DNA of 64,000 bases from positions 672,501 to 736,500 of the forward strand of contig NC_089444.1 of NCBI RefSeq assembly GCF_026210795.1, written 5' to 3'. The stretch is from Rhizophagus irregularis (Eukaryota; Glomeromycota; Glomeromycetes; Glomerales; Glomeraceae). Position 1 is the first letter of the stretch, and each line of letters begins with the position of its first letter. The notes below the pieces were generated by a model. That model was not told where the DNA came from and ran no database searches. It saw only the letters and a list, made by a program, of their open reading frames with translations. The position numbers and the translations under genes were made by a program. Positions 36,868 to 47,867 of this stretch are shown here, in pieces.

Positions 36868-38411
36868 ATGTCTGGAAATGCTAAACGAGGTGGTAGAGGT
36901 GGTAGACAAACACGTAGCTCAAGCTGTAATTCCCAAGCAGGTGGAAGTAGGCCAACTAGTCCTGAAAACCAGTTTACCTTCAGTGCACCGAAGGAAACTG
37001 CTTCTCATCATGAGAGTATTTGGAACACCTATCAGAAAAAGCCACAGCCAACTTCTGATAAAAAGATGACAGAAGCCATGGAAGCTGAACGTGCTATGGA
37101 CATGGAAAAAAATATTGTTCAGGATACTTATGGTCCTAACTCTAAATCTTCTTCTGGTAACGACAAAGGGAAAGCTACTGAAAAGTCCAAGGCAGTTGCG
37201 AAAGAATTGTCACGTGACCCTCCCTTACCTCCGCAGAATATTGTAAACAATGTGAATGGAACCAATAAGGTTCCGACTCTTAACAAAGAAATTATTTCAA
37301 CTCCGCATAAGGATCAACAACAATCTGTTGTTTTGCCTAATCAGGATAAGATTAATCTGCAAGCCGATCAAGGCTCCCAGCCCATGGATGTTGATCCTAG
37401 TATTTCTAACAAAGACCCATCGATCATTACTATAGAAAAAGTAAAAGAACTCATTGCACTTGTTCCATTTGGTAAGCTTATTGGAGGAAAAGGTCTGAAA
37501 ACTACTAAAATTAAAAAGGCACTACAAACCTATAATATCCAGTATAACAAACAACTTCCAGTCACCCCGTTGGGGAAACAAGGGGCCAAGGTATCATTTT
37601 TGGACAAAGAAAAATTTGACCAATTTCTTAAAATGGAACTTGTTATTCAGGAGCAAAAAGAAGGTGATTCGGGTGAAGTGTTTAATGTGAAACTCCAACC
37701 TACCCCATTAAAGCCTGAAAAGGTGGCTACTACAAATGACAATAGTAATGACACATCACAAAATTCCAATAGTCGTACAATTCAAGTGATCGATATTCCT
37801 GCATTTCGACAGGTACGCGAAATTCGTGAGTCCTTTGAAGATCTTGGAGAAATTGAGAAAATTTATACAAGAGGTGCTGGTCTTTACCAAGTTGCTTTCA
37901 TTACGTATAAGGATGCTACTTCTATTGATTACTTTAAGGAGCAATGGAGCTATCATATTAATAAAGACATAGTTAGAGTCTTACCCCTGTTATTGAGTAA
38001 GGAGGAACGCGAGAATAGGAAGCAATTCTCGTTAAGATTATCAGGTTTACATTATCAAACTAGTGGTTATGATCTTAAGGAAGTTATGACACAATGTAAA
38101 GGGAAAACTTGTTTCATCCCAGCTGTTATGATTCGTGGTAAATACCAAAGATGTCGATATGCTTACATTCATTTTTCTTCACGAGATGATTTGGTGGTAG
38201 CCAGACAAATGAATATTGAATTCAAAAAGGGCAATGCTGGTACTCGACAATTATATTGGAGTAAAGAGGAAGATCGCATTTGTAATATTTGCGGTAATCC
38301 CACTCATATGGCCAAAGACTGTACTAACAAAGATATTAACAAATCTCATTCTAAACTGTTTGTTAGTGGTACTGATAATTGGAAAAATTTAAAAAAGTCG
38401 TATGCGGATGT
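36868..38411 (+). pseudogene. LINE ORF1, 5' part
   Basis: Starts M-S-G-N-A-K-R-G-G-R-G-G-R, 75 bases into the element. A low-complexity polar N-terminal third is followed by two RRM-like segments (I-Q-V-I-D-I-P-A-F-R... and F-S-L-R-L-S-G-L...) and a CCHC knuckle (C-N-I-C-G-N-P-T-H-M-A-K-D-C) near residues 473-486. Nucleic-acid binding is expected, as in other LINE ORF1 proteins. The coding sequence stops at S-Y-A-D-V where a Ty3 element has inserted; the apparent end beyond 38411 is LTR sequence. It resumes at 47868. Confidence 0.8.
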
Positions 38412-38991
38412 TGTAATAACTGAAAATATAATAAATAAATGACGCAGTAAATCCTGTGGCGCAGTAGGTCACATGATATGGTTACACAAGAAGAAATGGT
38501 TGGGAATACAAAAGTCACGTGACAAGTCACATGGCGCAGTAAGTGACGGATAAACATTTAGCCGATGGATAAATAATTAGCCAATAAAATTATATTTATA
38601 GTTTAGTTTAGTGTAACAAGAAAGTCATATGATAATACATCTTTTATTTCTTATTATTCTTAGAATTTTGATAGAGAGAAAGAGTAGTAGATAGTAGAAA
38701 TGATTTTCTTAAAATGTATAAATACAAGTGGATTTCGATAGGAAATTCCGCAGTTCAATTTTTAAAAAAAAAAATAATAAAATTTTTAATTCGCCTTTAA
38801 TAAAAACCAACACATTCTTTTTGCCTTTTTCTTATGAGTAAAAAGTGCCACATTAATTATTTTAATTAATGGTTTATTAATGTTTTGTAACTAAATTTTA
38901 TTTTAAACCAAGCATAGATATTATACGAACTCAACACGTCGGTGGCAACATACGATATTTTATTTTAATATCCTATGGGCGGCGTGTCACA
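38412..38991 (+). repeat. Ty3 element 5' LTR
   Basis: TG...CA ended. A TATA-like TATAAATA lies near 38718-38725, followed by AATAAA-type signals. Contains two exact copies of GGCGCAGTA (38458-38466 and 38533-38541). A TGG at 38996-38998, a few bases past the LTR, may begin the primer-binding site, but I cannot name the tRNA. Confidence 0.88.
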
Positions 38992-40437
38992 TTTTTGGTG
39001 CATGCTCACGAGAAAATAAAAGATTGTTGTCTTCATACAAAATCTAAATAAGAAATAAAAGAAAAGTATATGAGAAAATGAAAGAAAAAATTTGTAAAAT
39101 TGATAAGAAAGGAAAGATGATATGAGAAATCATCAAAGAAATATAAGAAAGGAAGGATGATATGTAAAATCATCAAAGAAATGATAAGATAAGGAAGACT
39201 TATCTGAAATATGAGAAAAATGTTACTATATATGAAAAAGGATATAGTAAAAGTAATATTATGAAAAAGGAATATTACGGAATATATGAGAAATGAAATA
39301 TACGATATATTGAAAAAGTATATATCAAAAAGATGAATGAAATATTCAAGATAAAAAGAAAAAGATTTAAAAATTGAATGAAAATAAAAATTTATAATGA
39401 GAATGAATTTTGTGAATAATAAAAAGTTAATAAATGATTGAAAAATTTGAAAAGTATTATAAGAAAAGAAAAGTTATTAGTGACAAACCCGTAAACTACT
39501 ATACTTCTATGAAGAAGGTAAAGGCAAGCCCGGTATAGGTTACTAAATGAAAAAGAAAATTAAACGATATTGTAAATATAAGAAATATAGAAATGTTATT
39601 ATTTAATATACGAAAAATAATTTTATTACAATAAAAGAATGATATGAAAGATTGTAAAAGATAATAATGAATAATATGAAATAAAATGATATAATAAAAG
39701 AAATTGTGTAAGCATGTTGCGTAAACGAAATAAAATGTTGTACAAATCACGTGAATAATGTAAATCACGTGATGAAGCGCAGTAAAAGAAATATATAGCT
39801 GCCCCTTGGGCAGAGGTGACTGATTAATAAAAATATAAATGAATAAGAATATAATAGAAGAAATAGTTGTGTCACCAGGGGCGTTATGTCAACAGAAATT
39901 TTAGTACGTTGATCGCTTAAAAATCCGTGGCTATCCAATTATAATAAGAAAATATTAATGAATTATAAAATGAAATGCGAGAAGTAAAATAATATGAAAT
40001 AGAGTTGAAATAAATATTTTAGAAGTTAATATAAGAAAAAGATTAAGAGTTATTAAAAAGTTTAATTTCGTATATAAAACTGGGAGAACCCCAGTATAAA
40101 TAAGAGCACACTGGGAGGACCCAGTATAAATAAGCCTTTGTTAGTGATCATATTAGTCTGATACTGGGTGGCCCCAGTTATAAATAATCCCTAGCCTTGA
40201 TCACAGTTTATTTGCGCAAGATATAGAAAGTTTATAAATAAAATCGCGATTATAAATTATAAATTATATTATAGAATGTATAAAGAAAGTATAGAATCAA
40301 AGCTGGAACTTTGAAAATATTAAAATTTAAATTGTATTTTAAAAGAAGTAAAAGATAAAATAGTAATCTAAATGATGATAAAATTTTATAAAATATAAAT
40401 AAAAGTGAAATTATGAAATGTTTAAGTAAATAAAAAA
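38992..40437 (+). promoter_or_regulatory. Ty3 leader rich in RNA hairpins
   Basis: A 1.4 kb untranslated leader. Hairpins that I can fold by eye: 39116-39134, 39156-39174, 39183-39204, 39223-39250, 39253-39278, 39304-39326 and 39335-39347. Three of them share a TGAAAAAG loop. A second cluster has ACTGGG...CCCAGT stems at 40079-40095, 40110-40125 and 40163-40178, each closely followed by TATAAATAA. Packaging, dimerisation or translation control are possible roles. Confidence 0.6.
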
Positions 40438-43400
40438 ATGTCTGATATATACGATGAGTTAGAAGAGATTAAGAATAGACATGAAATAGAGAAACATAAT
40501 GAATTAAGAAAAGAATATCAAGTGGACCCTTCATGTATAAAATGTTATAGTACTGATGAAATAGAGATAGGAGATTGGTTTAAAAGATTTTGGAAGATTT
40601 TTCAAAAGGTAATATTAGAAGCGATGAGTTATAACAGAAATACATATATGAAATTAATGGAGTACATAGTACTAACAAAAAAGGATGAGGAAGAAAGTTA
40701 TCCATCTAGTAGAAAGAAAAGAAATAAAGAATTTGAGAAAATAAGAAAAGAAGGAGAAAAACTGTTAGATATAGTTGTAAGGTCAATTAGGTATAGGAAT
40801 AAATCAGATTATAGAAAAATAGGAATTATATCGGTAATAAAAGTAATATGTGAACATTACATACTGAGTGAAGATAATGAGTATATATTAGACGACCGAA
40901 CAGAAGAAAATTTATTAGGAAATAAGGAATTGTTAACATATAGATATATTATAGAAGATAACGAATTAGATATAAGATTTGCAAAATTTGAAGAATGGTT
41001 AGAAAAAATAGAATCAGTAACTATTAAGAATAAAGGATATGGTACTATGAAAAATTTTAAAGAAATATTACATTTAGAAGAAAATATTGCAGAAGAAGAA
41101 AATAGAGAGAAAATCAAGAAGTTTCAGAAAAGTATAACATATCAATGGTGGGATGGAAATAAATATCCAAGACCATGGATGAATGATGATTTAACAGATA
41201 AGATAATAGAGAAAATTGTAGAAACAAAAGGTTTTGTTGAAGAACAAAGTGACGTAGGAGAACTAGAAAGTTCAGATGATTTAGGAGAATCAAGTTCAAA
41301 TGAAGGAGATGAACATATAGAAAGAATATACAGAAATTATTGGTTAGAGAATGGTTATGAAATTGATATTGAAGAAATAAGACGAATAATAAATTTTAAA
41401 GTAGAATATGAAATAATAAAAACTAAAGAATTTATGAGTTTTTACAAAACTATTGAAGAATTAGATGATAAAGGAATAGAAGAAGAATTAAGAATATGGC
41501 ATTATATGTATACAATAGAATGTCCAACGTGTAATAAAATAATATTAAAGAAAGAAGCAATAGAAGCGGTAGAATACAACAAAGAATTTATAGAAAGAAT
41601 ATGTAAAAGTTGTTATGAAAAAGAATTAGAAAATGTAAAAGACGAGAATGAATTAGATGATGAAACAGAAATAGAGAAAAGACTAGAACAGTTAAAAAAT
41701 CTAATCAAAGTTTTAGAAATTGAAGTTTCCGATGGAGAATTATTAAGATTAATGAGTATGGGATATAGAAATGTTGATATATTAAGTGCAGACTTTATAA
41801 GAAAATTTCAAGAATATAAAAATGAATCAGAAAAAGAAATAAAGAGAATATTAGACGAATATTTAAAGAAATTTGAAATTGAAGAAAGTGAAGAAGAAGT
41901 TGAAGAAGAAAATGATGATACAGATAATTCGGAAAAGATTGGAGAAATATTAGATCCAGAAGAATATGAGATTTGGGAAGAAAATACTGAAGATTTTAAT
42001 AAAAATGAATTTGAGAATGAAAATGAAAATGTTATAAATACAGGAGGTTTTGGTTTGAATCAAAATTCAGATTCGAATAATTCATTGAATATTAAAGATT
42101 CTGATAACGAAAGTGAAATATCTGATTATAATTTACAAGATTTATTTCAAGAAAATATATTATTAAATATGGCAACAGAAGCACAAATAAGAAGAATAGT
42201 AGAAAATGCTACAGGACTCGCACCTAATGCATTAGATAATGCATTAGGAGCAGGACAAACTTTATTAGATAGAATTCAAACTGCAGGAATGGGAGGAATA
42301 GTAGGTATGCCAACTTTTAGTGGAAAAGAAGATGAAGATGTTAACGATTGGATTAGACAATTTGAAGTAGCATTTACAGTAAGTGGAAGAACAGAAGGAA
42401 ATGTTGGAGGAGGTGTATGTAGTCAAAATAAAGCAAATGTAGCAATAACATGTTTAAGAGGAACCGCATTACAATGGTATAATGAAGAAAAAGAAAGAGT
42501 AGCAGCTAATTTAGTAAACTGGTGTGATCATAACGATGATAGAAATTTGAAAAACAAATTAATTAATAGATTTACTAGAGAAGATGTTAAAAGAAGAAAA
42601 ATGATGGAATTGACAAGAATTAAACAAGAAAAAAATGAAAGTGTTGAAGAGTATACTAGAAGATTTAGATCAATATTAAGAATTGCAACTAGAGGTCAAG
42701 CATTACATGATATGTATCAAGTAAATTATTATATTCAAGGGTTAGAACCTACATTAGGGTACCAAGTTAGAAGAAGTAGTCCAACGAATTTAAATGATGC
42801 AATTAATACAGCAAGAAGAGAAGAAGAAGCTAAAAATGAATTGATAATGAAAACAACAGGTGTAAATATAGAACAAATAAGACAGGAAAAGAATATAGAA
42901 GAAATTTTAAAAGAAGAAACGAATAAAAAAGAAGAGAATGAAATATATAAGAAAATGCAAAAACCAGTTAATGAAAAAGATATTGATGAATTAAGTAAAG
43001 CGTTAGAACAGTTCAGAGCAGAAAAAATAGCTATGGAAGAAACGTTAAATGAAATAAAAAATCAACAAAGAAGAAATATAAATAGAAATACAAATACAAG
43101 AAATGCAAGGATCATGAGATGCTATGAATGCAATGAAGTAGGTCATATAAGACCAGAATGTCCACAATTAAGACAAAGAAATAATTATAGAACGCAAAAT
43201 AATTTTAATAGGAATAATAATGAAAGAAGAAATAATAATAATAATAATAGAAATATAAATTTAATGGATCATGAAAGATATTATGATAATAATAGATATA
43301 ATGATAATGAATATTATAATAATCACGAAATATATAATTATGAAAAAGAAATATTTCCAACTTTAAGAAGTGGTAGAAAATATGGAAGAGATTTAGATAA

Positions 43401-43773
43401 TGATTATAATGAAATGGAAATTGAAGATGTCCCAATACCACCAAAAAGAGAATATGATATGAAAATGGATATTGATGGTGAAAGAAAAGGAGGATTTTCT
43501 AATAAAGAAGATAGAGATAAAGCATATCAATCAAGAAGAAGACATAACCGATGTGAAAGATGTGGAGTAACAGGTCATTTTATAAGAGAATGTCCAAACC
43601 CAGGAATGAAAAGAGGAAATAAAAATATTAGAGTACGAGTTAATGTACCACCAGAAAAATATGTAATGGATATGTATAATGAAAAAGCGAATATAACATA
43701 TGGACAAATTTACAATGAAAATCCAAAATTTAGAAGAATAGCTAGAAATTATAATGAAGATGATAATGCATGA
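40438..43773 (+). CDS. Ty3 Gag with long N-terminal extension
   Basis: 1111 residues. Residues 1-577 are a charged, Glu/Lys-rich region of unrecognised family with a CxxC...CxxC pair (residues about 362-391). An internal Met at residue 578 (42169) begins what looks like conventional Gag: a retrotransposon capsid-type domain (M-P-T-F-S-G-K-E-D-E-D-V-N-D-W) and two CCHC knuckles at residues 895 (C-Y-E-C-N-E-V-G-H) and 1039 (C-E-R-C-G-V-T-G-H). Gag forms the particle and binds RNA. Typical Ty3 Gag is far shorter. The TGA stop is in the same frame as the protease and is followed by CTA. Confidence 0.85.
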   Translation: MSDIYDELEEIKNRHEIEKHNELRKEYQVDPSCIKCYSTDEIEIGDWFKRFWKIFQKVILEAMSYNRNTYMKLMEYIVLTKKDEEESYPSSRKKRNKEFEKIRKEGEKLLDIVVRSIRYRNKSDYRKIGIISVIKVICEHYILSEDNEYILDDRTEENLLGNKELLTYRYIIEDNELDIRFAKFEEWLEKIESVTIKNKGYGTMKNFKEILHLEENIAEEENREKIKKFQKSITYQWWDGNKYPRPWMNDDLTDKIIEKIVETKGFVEEQSDVGELESSDDLGESSSNEGDEHIERIYRNYWLENGYEIDIEEIRRIINFKVEYEIIKTKEFMSFYKTIEELDDKGIEEELRIWHYMYTIECPTCNKIILKKEAIEAVEYNKEFIERICKSCYEKELENVKDENELDDETEIEKRLEQLKNLIKVLEIEVSDGELLRLMSMGYRNVDILSADFIRKFQEYKNESEKEIKRILDEYLKKFEIEESEEEVEEENDDTDNSEKIGEILDPEEYEIWEENTEDFNKNEFENENENVINTGGFGLNQNSDSNNSLNIKDSDNESEISDYNLQDLFQENILLNMATEAQIRRIVENATGLAPNALDNALGAGQTLLDRIQTAGMGGIVGMPTFSGKEDEDVNDWIRQFEVAFTVSGRTEGNVGGGVCSQNKANVAITCLRGTALQWYNEEKERVAANLVNWCDHNDDRNLKNKLINRFTREDVKRRKMMELTRIKQEKNESVEEYTRRFRSILRIATRGQALHDMYQVNYYIQGLEPTLGYQVRRSSPTNLNDAINTARREEEAKNELIMKTTGVNIEQIRQEKNIEEILKEETNKKEENEIYKKMQKPVNEKDIDELSKALEQFRAEKIAMEETLNEIKNQQRRNINRNTNTRNARIMRCYECNEVGHIRPECPQLRQRNNYRTQNNFNRNNNERRNNNNNNRNINLMDHERYYDNNRYNDNEYYNNHEIYNYEKEIFPTLRSGRKYGRDLDNDYNEMEIEDVPIPPKREYDMKMDIDGERKGGFSNKEDRDKAYQSRRRHNRCERCGVTGHFIRECPNPGMKRGNKNIRVRVNVPPEKYVMDMYNEKANITYGQIYNENPKFRRIARNYNEDDNA

Positions 43774-43827
43774 CTACACTCGGACCAACAAATAAAAAGT
43801 GCAGATAATAAAAGTGAAACCAGAGCA

Positions 43828-44340
43828 ATGAGAAGCGAAGTTATAATAAAAGGAAAATTAGTATCAATAATAATAGATTCAGGAGCATCAGTTAGTTTAA
43901 TATCAGATAGATTAAGAAAAGAATTAAATATTCCAATAATAGAAAAGAGTGATATTAGATTTATAATGGCTAATGGAACAAGAGTTGCATCAAAAGGAAA
44001 AATAGAAATAACAATAGAAATAAATGAAAATACAAAAATGAAAATAATTATGGACGTAATTGAATCAGTAGAAAAAGAATTAATATTAGGAAATGATGTG
44101 TTAAGAGAAAAGAAAGGAATAATAGATTATAATGAAAAGATATTAATATTAAGAGAAGATGGAAAAGATATTGAAATACCAATAGAATATGAAAATAATG
44201 ACGAAAATATTAATGACGATAATGATAGTGATGATAGTGAAGATGATGATAGTGAAAATGAATATGAAGAAACAAGTGAACGAGAAATATATTTAATAAA
44301 TAATGAAGAAAAAGGACATATTATAGAGGAAAACTACTAG
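43828..44340 (+). CDS. Ty3 aspartic protease
   Basis: Retropepsin-type: I-I-I-D-S-G-A-S-V-S-L-I-S with the catalytic Asp near residue 17 of this frame, then a flap-like region and I-L-G-N-D-V-L. An acidic Asp/Glu-Ser tail follows. The reading frame is open upstream to the Gag TGA at 43771-43773, so the ATG at 43828 need not be used; protease could be made as a Gag readthrough product. It would cleave the polyprotein. The RT frame lies -1 relative to this one and overlaps its last 34 bases. Confidence 0.8.
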   Translation: MRSEVIIKGKLVSIIIDSGASVSLISDRLRKELNIPIIEKSDIRFIMANGTRVASKGKIEITIEINENTKMKIIMDVIESVEKELILGNDVLREKKGIIDYNEKILILREDGKDIEIPIEYENNDENINDDNDSDDSEDDDSENEYEETSEREIYLINNEEKGHIIEENY

Positions 44341-44372
44341 GTCTTGGCCATAATAATGGAGAGACATTAAAG

Positions 44373-45800
44373 ATGCACAAAGATTGGACAGACGAAATAA
44401 AATATAAAGATTTAGAGAAATTACAAGAGAAAGAATTAAAAGATTTAGTTAAAGAATACGAAGATATTTGTATATATGGGGATAAGAAAATAAGTAAAAC
44501 AAATATAATAGAATGTAATATAAGATTGAAAGATGAAACGCCAATAAATCAAAAAGCATATAGAGAAAGTACAGAAAATAGAGAAATAATAAAAAGAGAA
44601 ATAGATAAAATGTTAAAAGAAGGAATAATACAAGAATCATGTAGTCCATGGTCGTCACCAGTAGTAATAGTAAATAAGAAGACAGGAGATAAAAGATTTT
44701 GTATAGATTTTAGAAAAATAAATCAAATGACTATAACAGACGCATACCCTTTGCCAAGGATAGACGACTTATTAGAAAAATTTAGAGTAGCAAAATGGTT
44801 TACAACAATTGATTTAGCAAGTGGATATTGGCAAATAGAGATGAAAGGAGAAGATAAAGAAAAGACAGCATTTATTTGTAGTCAAGGACTATACGAATTT
44901 AATGTTATGCCGTTTGGATTAAAAAATGCACCGGCAATATTTCAAAGAACAATGAATAAAATATTTAAAGAATACTTAGATAAATTTATGAACGTATATA
45001 TAGATGATATTATAATATATTCGAAAAATTGGAACGAACATTTACAACATATAAAGATAGTATTAGAAGAATTAAGAAAAGCGGATATGATGTTAAAATT
45101 AAAGAAATGTGAATGGGCGAAAAAGAATGTAGAATATTTAGGACATATAGTAGGAACAGATGGATTAAAACCAAATAATAAGAAAATAGAGAAGATTAAA
45201 AATTTAAAACTGCCAAAGAATATCAAACAAATAAGAGAAATAAATGGATTATGTTCATATTATAGAAAATTTGTGAAAGGATATTCAAAAATAGTAAAAC
45301 CAATAATGGAATTAACGAGAAAGAATGTTCCTTTTGTATGGACAGATAAACAACAAAAAGCATTAGAAGAATTAAAAGAAAAATTAATAAATTATCCGAT
45401 ATTACAACATCCAAATTTTGAAAAAGAATTTATATTAATAACAGATGCATCAGGAGAAGGATTAGGAGCTATATTAGAACAATTAGATGAAAATAATAGA
45501 GAAATAGTTATTAGTTATGCAAGTAGAAGTTTAGTAAATGCAGAAAAGAGATATCCGATAACAGAATTAGAATGTTTAGCAGTATTTTGGGGAATAAAAT
45601 ATTTTTATAAATATTTATTTGGAAGAAAATTTAAAGTAATAACAGACCATGCAGCATTAAAAGGATTTATAAGTACATCAAAAGTTCCTAAAGGAAGAAG
45701 AGGATGATGGATGATGGAATTACAACAATATGATTTTGAGATAATACATAGACCAGGAAAAGAAAATAAGAATGCTGATGCGATGTCAAGGTTAATATGA
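44373..45800 (+). pseudogene. Ty3 reverse transcriptase-RNase H, one in-frame stop
   Basis: RT motifs in order: S-P-W-S-S-P-V-V-I-V, F-R-K-I-N-Q, F-T-T-I-D-L-A-S-G-Y-W-Q, M-P-F-G-L-K-N-A-P, and the catalytic Y-I-D-D. RNase H begins L-I-T-D-A-S-G and includes T-E-L-E-C-L-A-V. TGA at 45705-45707 interrupts the usual G-R-R-x-R-W junction; the same frame then continues W-M-M-E-L-Q-Q-Y-D-F to a TGA at 45798-45800. The open frame extends upstream of the ATG to 44307, overlapping the protease, which suggests -1 expression, although I see no standard slippery heptamer. Confidence 0.85.
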
Positions 45801-45862
45801 GAAAGATAAAAGTTTAGAAAATAATAAATAGTAATGAATAACGAGATAAATAAAATTAAAAA

Positions 45863-46006
45863 ATGGTTGAAAGAATAGGATTAGAAATATATATATTTAT
45901 AATTCATACAAATATAAATTATCATTGCATATTATTTGAAGATAAAGAAATAAAATTTATTTTACCATTTGAAAACGAAATAGAAAATTTATTAACAAAT
46001 GGATGA
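45863..46006 (+). CDS. Small frame between RT and integrase
   Basis: 47 codons beginning M-V-E-R-I-G-L-E-I-Y and ending in a TGA that overlaps the integrase start (ATGGATGA). It occupies the place where the RT-integrase linker should be and is in another frame, so it is most likely the linker displaced by an indel, not a gene. Confidence 0.3.
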   Translation: MVERIGLEIYIFIIHTNINYHCILFEDKEIKFILPFENEIENLLTNG

Positions 46007-47222
46007 AAAAGAATATGATAAAATTGTAAAGAATATAGAAAAAGAAGAAAAATACGTACAAGAAAATGGAGTTTTATATAAAATTAAAGATGAAAATAAA
46101 TTTAGAGTAATAAGAAGATTTGAATTAGAAGGAATAATGTATATGATGCATGATCATGAATTATCAGCACATTTTGGGATTCAAGCTACATATGAAAAAG
46201 TAAAGGAAAAATATTGGTGGAAGAATATGAAACGAGATGTAGAAAAATATGTAAAAAGTTGTGATAATTGTCAAAGAAGAAATAATCCACAAGGGTTACA
46301 TGAATTACATCCAATAGAAGTAAAAGAACCTTTTCATATGATTGGAATAGATGTAATAGGACCATTACCAAGAACAGAAGAAGGAAATAAATATATAGTA
46401 GTAGCAATAGATTTCTTTACGAAATGGCCAGAAGCAAAAGCAATAAAAGAAGCAAATGCAAAAGAAATATCAAAATTCATTTATGAAGAAATAATTTGTC
46501 GACATGGATGTCCAAAGAAAATACTTACAGATAATGGATCGGAATTTAATAATCAATTAACTAAAAATCTTACAGAAAAATTTAATGTTCAACATAAATT
46601 CTCGACTCCTTATCACCCTAAAACAAATGGATTAGTAGAACGATTTAATAAAACATTAATAGAATCATTGGCGAAATTAGTAAAAGAAAAGTTAACGATA
46701 TATAGAAATAGAGAATATGAAGATAAAAATTGGGATCAAAGAATAGCACCAATATTGTTTGCATATAGAAGTAAAATACAGAAATCAAGTAAAATGACAC
46801 CATTTTATTTGACTTATGGAAGAAGAGTAATATTACCGAATGATGAAGAAGTTAAAGGAATTACAATGATTAAAAGAATAGAACATATAATAGAAGAATT
46901 ACCAATAAAAAGACATGAAGCAAAGAAGAATATTGAAAAAGCACAAGAACAACAAAAGAAATATCATGACAAAATTGGAAAACGAAAACAAAACTTTCAA
47001 ATAGGAGATAAAGTATTATACTTTGATGCGGCGAAATACAAAACACATACAGGAAAACTAGAAGAAAAATGGAAGGGACCGTATTATATACATGAAGTAA
47101 TAATAAATGGATCGTACAAAATTAAAGAATTAAATGGAAGAATTTTAAGAAGACCAGTAAATGGAGAATTATTAAAGGAATATTTTGATAGAGAAATATT
47201 TGAACCATATATAGTAATATAA
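45999..47222 (+). CDS. Ty3 integrase
   Basis: 407 residues. N-terminal HHCC zinc site (H-E-L-S-A-H...C-D-N-C), catalytic core with Asp in G-I-D-V-I-G-P, Asp in L-T-D-N-G-S-E-F and Glu in G-L-V-E-R-F (35 residues between the last two), and a C-terminal GPY-like module (K-W-K-G-P-Y-Y-I). The triad is complete. No chromodomain was recognised in the short C-terminal tail. It would insert the cDNA into the host genome. Confidence 0.88.
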   Translation: MDEKEYDKIVKNIEKEEKYVQENGVLYKIKDENKFRVIRRFELEGIMYMMHDHELSAHFGIQATYEKVKEKYWWKNMKRDVEKYVKSCDNCQRRNNPQGLHELHPIEVKEPFHMIGIDVIGPLPRTEEGNKYIVVAIDFFTKWPEAKAIKEANAKEISKFIYEEIICRHGCPKKILTDNGSEFNNQLTKNLTEKFNVQHKFSTPYHPKTNGLVERFNKTLIESLAKLVKEKLTIYRNREYEDKNWDQRIAPILFAYRSKIQKSSKMTPFYLTYGRRVILPNDEEVKGITMIKRIEHIIEELPIKRHEAKKNIEKAQEQQKKYHDKIGKRKQNFQIGDKVLYFDAAKYKTHTGKLEEKWKGPYYIHEVIINGSYKIKELNGRILRRPVNGELLKEYFDREIFEPYIVI

Positions 47223-47272
47223 TAAGTTTGAGACCCGAATTCGATTCTTAATTTATGGGACATAAATTTTTT

Positions 47273-47286
47273 AAGAGGAGGATAAA
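47273..47286 (+). promoter_or_regulatory. Polypurine tract of the Ty3 element
   Basis: AAGAGGAGGATAAA immediately before the 3' LTR, preceded by a T run; the expected plus-strand primer site. Confidence 0.7.
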
Positions 47287-47865
47287 TGTAATAACTGAAA
47301 ATATAATAAATAAATGACGCAGTAAATCCTGTGGCGCAGTAGGTCACATGATATGGTTACACAAGAAGAAATGGTTGGGAATACAAAAGTCACGTGACAA
47401 GTCACATGGCGCAGTAAGTGACGGATAAACATTTAGCCGATGGATAAATAATTAGCCAATAAAATTATATTTATAGTTTAGTTTAGTGTAACAAGAAAGT
47501 CATATGATAATACATCTTTTATTTCTTATTATTCTTAGAATTTTGATAGAGAGAAAGAGTAGTAGATAGTAGAAATGATTTTCTTAAAATGTATAAATAC
47601 AAGTGGATTTCGATAGGAAATTCCGCAGTTCAATTTTTAAAAAAAAAATAATAAAATTTTTAATTCGCCTTTAATAAAAACCAACACATTCTTTTTGCCT
47701 TTTTCTTATGAGTAAAAAGTGCCACATTAATTATTTTAATTAATAGTTTATTAATGTTTTGTAACTAAATTTTATTTTAAACCAAGCATAGATATTATAC
47801 GAACTCAACACGTCGGTGGCAACATACGATATTTTATTTTAATATCCTATGGGCGGCGTGTCACA
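47287..47865 (+). repeat. Ty3 element 3' LTR
   Basis: Matches 38412-38991 with only a few differences (for example in the A run near 47640 and at 47745). Followed by ATGT, the target duplication. Confidence 0.88.
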
Positions 47866-47867
47866 AT

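Larger units (their letters stand above)
38412..47865 (+). mobile_element. Ty3-type LTR retrotransposon, full length
   Basis: LTRs of about 580 bp (38412-38991 and 47287-47865) start TGTAATAAC and end GTGTCACA. Flanked by a 4-bp duplication ATGT (38408-38411 and 47866-47869) inside LINE ORF1. Order is gag, protease, RT-RNase H, integrase, the Ty3 order. Coding sequence is extremely A-rich, unlike the LINE around it. LTRs are almost identical, so insertion is recent, though RNase H has an in-frame stop and the RT-integrase joint is broken. Confidence 0.9.

Noticed and set aside
44325-44345. Standard -1 slippery heptamer at the protease/RT overlap
   Set aside because: The overlap contains A-rich runs such as GGAAAAC, but none fits the X-XXY-YYZ pattern in the protease frame, so the frameshift mechanism is left open.
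40857-46407. Several minus-strand frames across the Ty3 genes
   Set aside because: They are antisense shadows of strongly biased A-rich coding sequence whose plus-strand products have clear motifs.
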